The position numbers and the translations under genes were made by a program. A DNA stretch of 7,472 nt from Polyangiaceae bacterium. GTDB taxonomy: Bacteria; Myxococcota; Polyangia; Polyangiales; Polyangiaceae. The notes beneath the pieces are model-generated. The model did not search any database. It worked only from the letters and a program-made list of their open reading frames with translations, and was not told where the DNA came from. Shown here in pieces: positions 5,389 to 7,472 of the stretch; position 1 is the first letter of the stretch; every line of letters begins with the position of its first letter. The DNA lies in the NCBI GenBank assembly GCA_025936205.1, contig JAICTU010000453.1, forward strand, positions 1 through 7,472, in the 5' to 3' direction.

Positions 5389-6615
5389 TCAAGCCCCGTC
5401 CGTGAACCCACCGACGACGATCAGCTTGTCCCCCGAGCGCCGCACCAGCTCCCACGATCGCCCTTCAGAGTAGCTCCAGGACAGGATGAGCTCGTCGGTG
5501 CCATCGGAGTCGAGGTCGAGGGCGGCCACGAGCTCGCCGGCCTCGCCCAGGCCGAAGCCGTCTTCGCGCGGTACGCTGGCCAGGCGAAAGCCGTGGGCGG
5601 TCTCCGTGAACAGGAAGTGGACGCTCTCCGGCAGCTGGAGCTCGGCCGCTTTGGGGCTGGTGGATTTGCCGGTCTCGACTTCGACGTCGGCCATGAGCTG
5701 CGGGCGGCTGCCGACGATCACCGGGAACAGGGCGATCACGCGGATGGGCAGCGCTTCGTCCAGCGAGGCGATGGCCTGGCGCACCTGCGCCACGAGGTCG
5801 TTCTGCTCGCGGGGCCGTGCGGCGCGGCCCTTCAAGCGCGGCAGCGTGCCGGTGGCGATGCCACGGCAGGCGCCCTTGGAGGCCTTGCACCAGGCCGTCG
5901 CTTCCTGCTCGACGCGGGCGGCCCCTGCTCGCGTGTAGCGCACCTGCGCCGTGCTGCCGACGAGGCCGAAGCCGAGCAGGGGTCGATTGGCGGAGGCTGT
6001 CTCGCGCTCCTTCTCGACCATCACCAGGCCCGGCTCCTCCGTGCCGCTGAGCACGAAGGGGATGCTGGCGGAGGTCGCGGAGCGGATGTTGCTTTCGCCT
6101 TTCAACGTGGGCTGGAGCAAGACGCTGACGCTCGCGTCCTCATCGTCGGGCAAGCAGATGCGCCCGCTGTGCCAGCCGTGAGGGCCCTTGCAGCCGAGCG
6201 GCACGAGCACGTCGCCCAGACGCGCATACATGGATGCAGCGCCGGGCACGGCGTCACCCGGCTGGCGCGGCGCCGACGAGGGAGAATTGTCTGCCGTGGC
6301 ATCCGCCGCTGGAGTGGCTGGCAACGCTTGGGAGGCAGGTGGTGCGGGTGCTGCTGCCGCGGCTTGCGTTGCCGGCGGTGCCGTTGGCTCGGGCTTCGCC
6401 AGCTCCGTAGTGGGCGCGCTCGCGGCTCCGGCCGGCGGAGATTTCGCCACGACGCTCGCCGGCTGGGCGTTGCCCCCGGACGCTTCCGCCGGGGCGCTGG
6501 CTCCGCAAGCGAGCGCGGCGGCGCCACACGCGATCGCGGCGCCGGCCATCAGCAAGCCGCAGACCTGAGACCCGCAGGGGGCCGACCACCAGGAGCTAAC
6601 GCAGGAAGCAGACAT
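5389..6615 (-). CDS. Putative lipoprotein with Ala/Pro-rich linker and FG-GAP-like acidic motif; unknown function
   Basis: The protein has 408 residues and I do not recognise a family. Its start is hydrophobic and Ala-rich (about 20-37) with two possible lipobox cysteines, AIAC at C30 and ALAC at C37; ALACGAS is the better match, so export and lipid anchoring are likely. Residues about 40-125 are a low-complexity Ala/Pro/Ser/Thr linker, as in many myxobacterial surface proteins. The folded part (about 128-408) has two close cysteine pairs (C142/C154 and C243/C250), which could form disulfides outside the cytoplasm. Near the end DLDSDGTDELILSWSY (367-382) resembles a calcium-binding FG-GAP/VCBS loop. 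The start is uncertain: the ATG at 6615 has no good Shine-Dalgarno, and an ATG at 6549 (residue 23) would leave a very short signal. It lies between a terminator and the wbp leader, so it is probably monocistronic and unrelated to sugar synthesis. Confidence 0.75.
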   Translation of the reverse strand: MSASCVSSWWSAPCGSQVCGLLMAGAAIACGAAALACGASAPAEASGGNAQPASVVAKSPPAGAASAPTTELAKPEPTAPPATQAAAAAPAPPASQALPATPAADATADNSPSSAPRQPGDAVPGAASMYARLGDVLVPLGCKGPHGWHSGRICLPDDEDASVSVLLQPTLKGESNIRSATSASIPFVLSGTEEPGLVMVEKERETASANRPLLGFGLVGSTAQVRYTRAGAARVEQEATAWCKASKGACRGIATGTLPRLKGRAARPREQNDLVAQVRQAIASLDEALPIRVIALFPVIVGSRPQLMADVEVETGKSTSPKAAELQLPESVHFLFTETAHGFRLASVPREDGFGLGEAGELVAALDLDSDGTDELILSWSYSEGRSWELVRRSGDKLIVVGGFTDGA

Positions 6616-6636
6616 GGGTGCGGGGTGCGGGGTGCC
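6616..6636. repeat. Three tandem 7-bp units next to the lipoprotein start
   Basis: Three consecutive copies of GGGTGCG (the last ending in C) on the + strand directly abut the ATG of the lipoprotein gene. They occupy the place where its ribosome binding site would be, and on the coding strand they read as C-rich sequence, which is a poor binding site. Confidence 0.6.
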
Positions 6637-6681
6637 CCCGCGAGAAGTTTGCTCGGAATTCCTGGTTAGCTTGCCAGCTGC

Positions 6682-6711
6682 AAAAAAGGTGGAAAGAGCC
6701 TAGCGCTTTCC
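6682..6711 (-). terminator. Likely Rho-independent terminator of the DUF4139-type gene
   Basis: About 25 bases after the stop at 6736, the minus strand reads GGAAAG, a mismatch, GC-TAG-GC, a mismatch, CTTTCC, then ACC and six T. The outer stem is 6 bp with an inner 2-bp extension and a three-base loop, followed by a clean T run. It separates this gene from the lipoprotein gene. Confidence 0.6.
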
Positions 6712-6735
6712 CCCTCGGAAGCAAACAGGCTCGCT

Positions 6736-7472
6736 TCAGGGCTGCAGAGATACGTCTGACAGCAGCTGCTTCAGCTTGGCTTCCAGCTCGGCGATGGTTT
6801 CGGAGAGCTGCACCAGGCGCCCGGAGAGCAGGCCGAGATCGCGCTCCAATGTGGCGAGCTTGCGAGCGAGCTCCTGCTCCAGCGCCGCGTTGCCCTTGGT
6901 ACGCCGGAGCACGTTCAGGTTCTCGCGCACGCGCGCCGAATCCGCCGTCCAGGCGGCATGTTGCGTGCGCAGGCGCGCTTCTTCCTTGCGCTGGTCGGCC
7001 AGGTTGGACTGGAGCTCCAGCGCCTGCTGCAGCACCCGCGCCACGGCCGGCGGGGCCTGGCCGCCGCCCAGATACACGCGCAGAAGCTCGGTGGCGTTGC
7101 TGGAATCGATGGCGACGGCTCGCTGCACCGGCTGCTGCCACTCGACCTCCAGCGTGGCGGACTTACCGGCGGGGACGTCGAGCGGCAGGATCAGCGCGTC
7201 CGGGGTCTCCACGCAGCCCTCGGGTCGTTGTTTCAGCGTCCATCCGCGCGTCTTCAGACTGCGTACATAGGCGCGCACCGCATCGGGCCTGTGGCTCTTC
7301 ACCTCGTAGGTGGTCTTCTGGATCAGCTGGGCCTCGCTCAGCAGCTGTCCATTGCGAATGCGCACCAGGCGCAGCGAATCCTCGCGCGTACCGCCGTGCT
7401 GATCGAGCGAGACTTGCCCGTCGATGGCAAAGGTGAGAAACGACGTGGTACCGCTCTCCATGCGCTCGACGA
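6736..7472 (-). CDS. DUF4139-type protein, C-terminal part (5' end beyond the window)
   Basis: The frame is open to the right edge, so the N-terminus is missing; the ATG at 7461 is most likely internal. The visible 245 or so residues begin in a beta-rich region of DUF4139 type. The pattern is FLTFAIDGQVSLDQ, then KTTYEVKSHRPDAVRAYV, then WTLKQRPE, then ILPLDVPAGKSATLEVEWQQPVQR within one repeat-like segment, the order seen in large DUF4139 proteins. The last hundred residues form a heptad-rich coiled coil that includes ARVRENLNVL, a version of the RIRENL stretch found near the end of such proteins, and end in EAKLKQLLSDVSLQP. These proteins are usually exported or envelope-associated, but their biochemical role is not established. 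No signal peptide can be checked because the start is missing. The stop is followed by a good terminator. Confidence 0.72.
   Translation of the reverse strand, partial: VERMESGTTSFLTFAIDGQVSLDQHGGTREDSLRLVRIRNGQLLSEAQLIQKTTYEVKSHRPDAVRAYVRSLKTRGWTLKQRPEGCVETPDALILPLDVPAGKSATLEVEWQQPVQRAVAIDSSNATELLRVYLGGGQAPPAVARVLQQALELQSNLADQRKEEARLRTQHAAWTADSARVRENLNVLRRTKGNAALEQELARKLATLERDLGLLSGRLVQLSETIAELEAKLKQLLSDVSLQP

Noticed and set aside
5593..6669. A 358-codon open frame on the + strand opposite the lipoprotein gene
   Set aside because: The product is Gly/Arg/Ala-rich low complexity without a domain. The minus-strand frame shows a lipobox, a linker and a plausible folded region.

Overview
This is a high-GC bacterial window in which every supported gene lies on the minus strand. 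The GC-rich codon use, the Ala/Pro-rich lipoprotein with a Cys-containing core, and the large DUF4139-type protein suggest a myxobacterium-like deltaproteobacterium (Polyangia/Myxococcota). That placement is an inference from style; no ribosomal or other marker gene is present.

Read in the direction of transcription (right to left), the window starts with the C-terminal part of a DUF4139-type protein with a C-terminal coiled coil (7472 to 6736, cut by the window edge). A likely Rho-independent terminator follows (6711-6682). Next is a single-gene unit for a putative secreted lipoprotein (6615-5389) with a long Ala/Pro-rich linker and an acidic DxDxDG repeat-like motif near its C-terminus. A 174-base intergenic leader (5388-5215) then precedes a tightly packed six-gene run.

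That run is the core of the window. It has four sugar-nucleotide genes in the order dehydrogenase (wbpB/wlbA), N-acetyltransferase (wbpD/wlbB), PLP aminotransferase (wbpE/wlbC) and non-hydrolysing 2-epimerase (wbpI/wlbD). Together these match the last four steps from UDP-GlcNAcA to UDP-2,3-diacetamido-2,3-dideoxy-mannuronic acid (UDP-ManNAc3NAcA), in the gene order known from Bordetella wlbABCD. The junctions are ATGA, ATGA and TGA|ATG, so translational coupling is likely. The first pathway enzyme, UDP-GlcNAc 6-dehydrogenase (WbpA), is not in the window, and neither is any glycosyltransferase.

Forty-seven bases after wbpI come a class I SAM-dependent methyltransferase and, overlapping its stop as TGATG, a four-helix EamA/SMR-type membrane protein resembling the ArnE/ArnF flippase subunits. 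Their position suggests, but does not prove, a role in modifying or translocating a lipid-linked product that carries the diacetamido-uronic acid. The remaining 181 bases at the left end carry GC-rich imperfect repeats with strong dyads and no convincing gene.
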